This document shows positions 46,180-46,915 of a DNA stretch of 46,915 nucleotides, one piece after another. Source of the stretch: Enhygromyxa salina (GTDB lineage Bacteria > Myxococcota_A > Polyangia > Nannocystales > Nannocystaceae); NCBI RefSeq assembly GCF_002994615.1, contig NZ_PVNK01000162.1, positions 1 through 46,915 on the forward strand. Reading direction: 5' to 3'. The stretch's first letter is position 1. Every line of letters begins with the position of its first letter. The position numbers were made by a program, and so were the translations under genes. The notes below the pieces were generated by a model. It had not been told where the DNA came from. It saw only the letters and a list, made by a program, of their open reading frames with translations, and ran no database searches.

Positions 46180-46915
46180 TCATTCCGCGGCGCTTCGGTC
46201 GGCCAGCGCGTCCCGCTGGAGGCTCAGCTCCATCGTCAGGGCATCGATCGCAACGACCAGCGCGAGCAGTCGCCGTCGCTCACGCCCCGCGGACTGGCCC
46301 TTGCGACCAGGCGCATGGACCGCGTACCGCCCCGACCGCGCCCCGCGGATCGGAGCGAGCTCGCGGGGATCGGGGACCGGCCTTGGATCGAGGCGATACT
46401 CGTCCATGTAGAGCGATCGGCTGACCTCGAGTTGAAGGGCATGGACGCGATCGTTGGGGCGCCCGAAGGTCCCCGCGATGTTTCCGCCCTGGTAGGGATC
46501 GTCGATCGCCACCGACAGCGGCCAGCGCGATCCAAACTGGGCGTGCACCTTGCGGCTCCGGCCTGACAGCGCAGCCATGGCCGAGGCGACCAAGCTGGTG
46601 TCACACGCGCTGCCCGAGCAGGTCCCCAGGACGAGATCTCCGGGTACGGTGCCGGGCATGGAGTGTGCGTCGAGGACCACCGCGTAGCCGAACTGACGGC
46701 GGCGCCGCTCGATCAGGAGCTCGAGCGCCCGGTAGTAGGGTCGGTGAAACTGCTCGATCCGCGCGGAGAACTGGGCATGGGTCAAGGTCGTCAGCAGCGG
46801 GATGTTGCCGACGGCGTAGCGCCAGACGACGCCGCGGTTGCGGATCACACGGCGGGGATCGCCTGAGTTTGTGTTGGAGCGCCGACGGGCCGACGGGGCA
46901 GGGCGGGCCGACGGG
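46180..46915 (-). CDS. N-formylglutamate amidohydrolase-like protein, 5' end outside window
   Basis: The last 222 residues from GTG 46848 match this family: HRPYYRALELLIERRRRQFG, VVLDAHSMPG with the metal-binding His, a FGSRWPLSVAIDDPYQGG segment and ALQLEVSRSLYMDE near the end. Members release formate from N-formylglutamate in histidine breakdown, or act on other N-acyl amides; HutG-type function is possible but hutH is 36 kb away. The frame stays open to the window edge and reads SGDPRRVIRNRGVVWR there, which looks like family sequence, so the true start is probably beyond 46915. C-terminus is basic and disordered. Confidence 0.8.
   Translation of the reverse strand, partial: PSARPAPSARRRSNTNSGDPRRVIRNRGVVWRYAVGNIPLLTTLTHAQFSARIEQFHRPYYRALELLIERRRRQFGYAVVLDAHSMPGTVPGDLVLGTCSGSACDTSLVASAMAALSGRSRKVHAQFGSRWPLSVAIDDPYQGGNIAGTFGRPNDRVHALQLEVSRSLYMDEYRLDPRPVPDPRELAPIRGARSGRYAVHAPGRKGQSAGRERRRLLALVVAIDALTMELSLQRDALADRSAAE
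46880..46915. repeat. Short GCCGACGG repeats at the right edge
   Basis: GCCGACGG occurs three times (around 46882, 46889 and 46908) with GGCAGGGCG between. It lies inside or just upstream of the amidohydrolase gene; the window ends here. Confidence 0.5.

Overview
The window is a very GC-rich stretch of a chromosome from a Myxococcota-type (former deltaproteobacterial) bacterium, and the gene content fits the Polyangia/Nannocystis side of that phylum best. The evidence is three transmembrane Ser/Thr protein kinases, a sigma-54-type activator with an FHA domain, Cys-rich lipoproteins, long low-complexity tails on housekeeping proteins, and an infC gene that appears to start at ATC, as reported for the Myxococcus xanthus IF3 gene dsg. 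There are no phage, transposase, CRISPR or plasmid genes. The assignment to a phylum is inference.

Layout. 1-592: a repeat field with a ~130-bp inverted-repeat element in two tandem copies. 593-3378: a membrane protein of unknown function, dapF and a degenerate sigma-54-activator-like protein. 3570-6602: a glycolytic cluster, small ORF > pgk > tpiA > secG, on the minus strand. 6930-10051: a GT39-like membrane glycosyltransferase facing hutH. 10210-14063: two Ser/Thr kinases in tandem. 14044-14214: a repeat array lying exactly between two convergent stop codons. 14211-19514: an operon of a small membrane protein, a giant DEAD-box helicase and an M14 carboxypeptidase.

19713-27674 is the most suggestive block. 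Five minus-strand genes in close order encode a PEGA-like transmembrane Ser/Thr kinase, a signal-peptide/TPR-like membrane protein, an FHA-GAF-AAA-Fis sigma-54 activator and two lipoproteins. It looks like a complete surface-to-promoter signalling module. 27837-29803 holds a fatty acyl-CoA synthetase gene behind a perfect palindrome.

29825-34975 is the translation block: tRNA-Val, thrS (without a TGS domain), infC, rpmI, rplT, ihfA, a MerR regulator and tRNA-Pro. The pheS and pheT genes usually found between rplT and ihfA are absent. 34999-39759 has surE-apt, an orphan ABC ATPase, a DUF423 protein with a lipoprotein partner, and an L,D-transpeptidase. 39819-43193 has a second multi-pass membrane protein (no canonical start for its first helix) and a B12-type radical SAM enzyme. 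43229-46915 has two tandem paralogues resembling the protein inside the kinase block, a repeat-rich membrane protein bracketed by FDDL motifs, and an N-formylglutamate amidohydrolase-like gene cut by the right edge.

All start sites, operons and functions are read from sequence and family knowledge only. No search was run.
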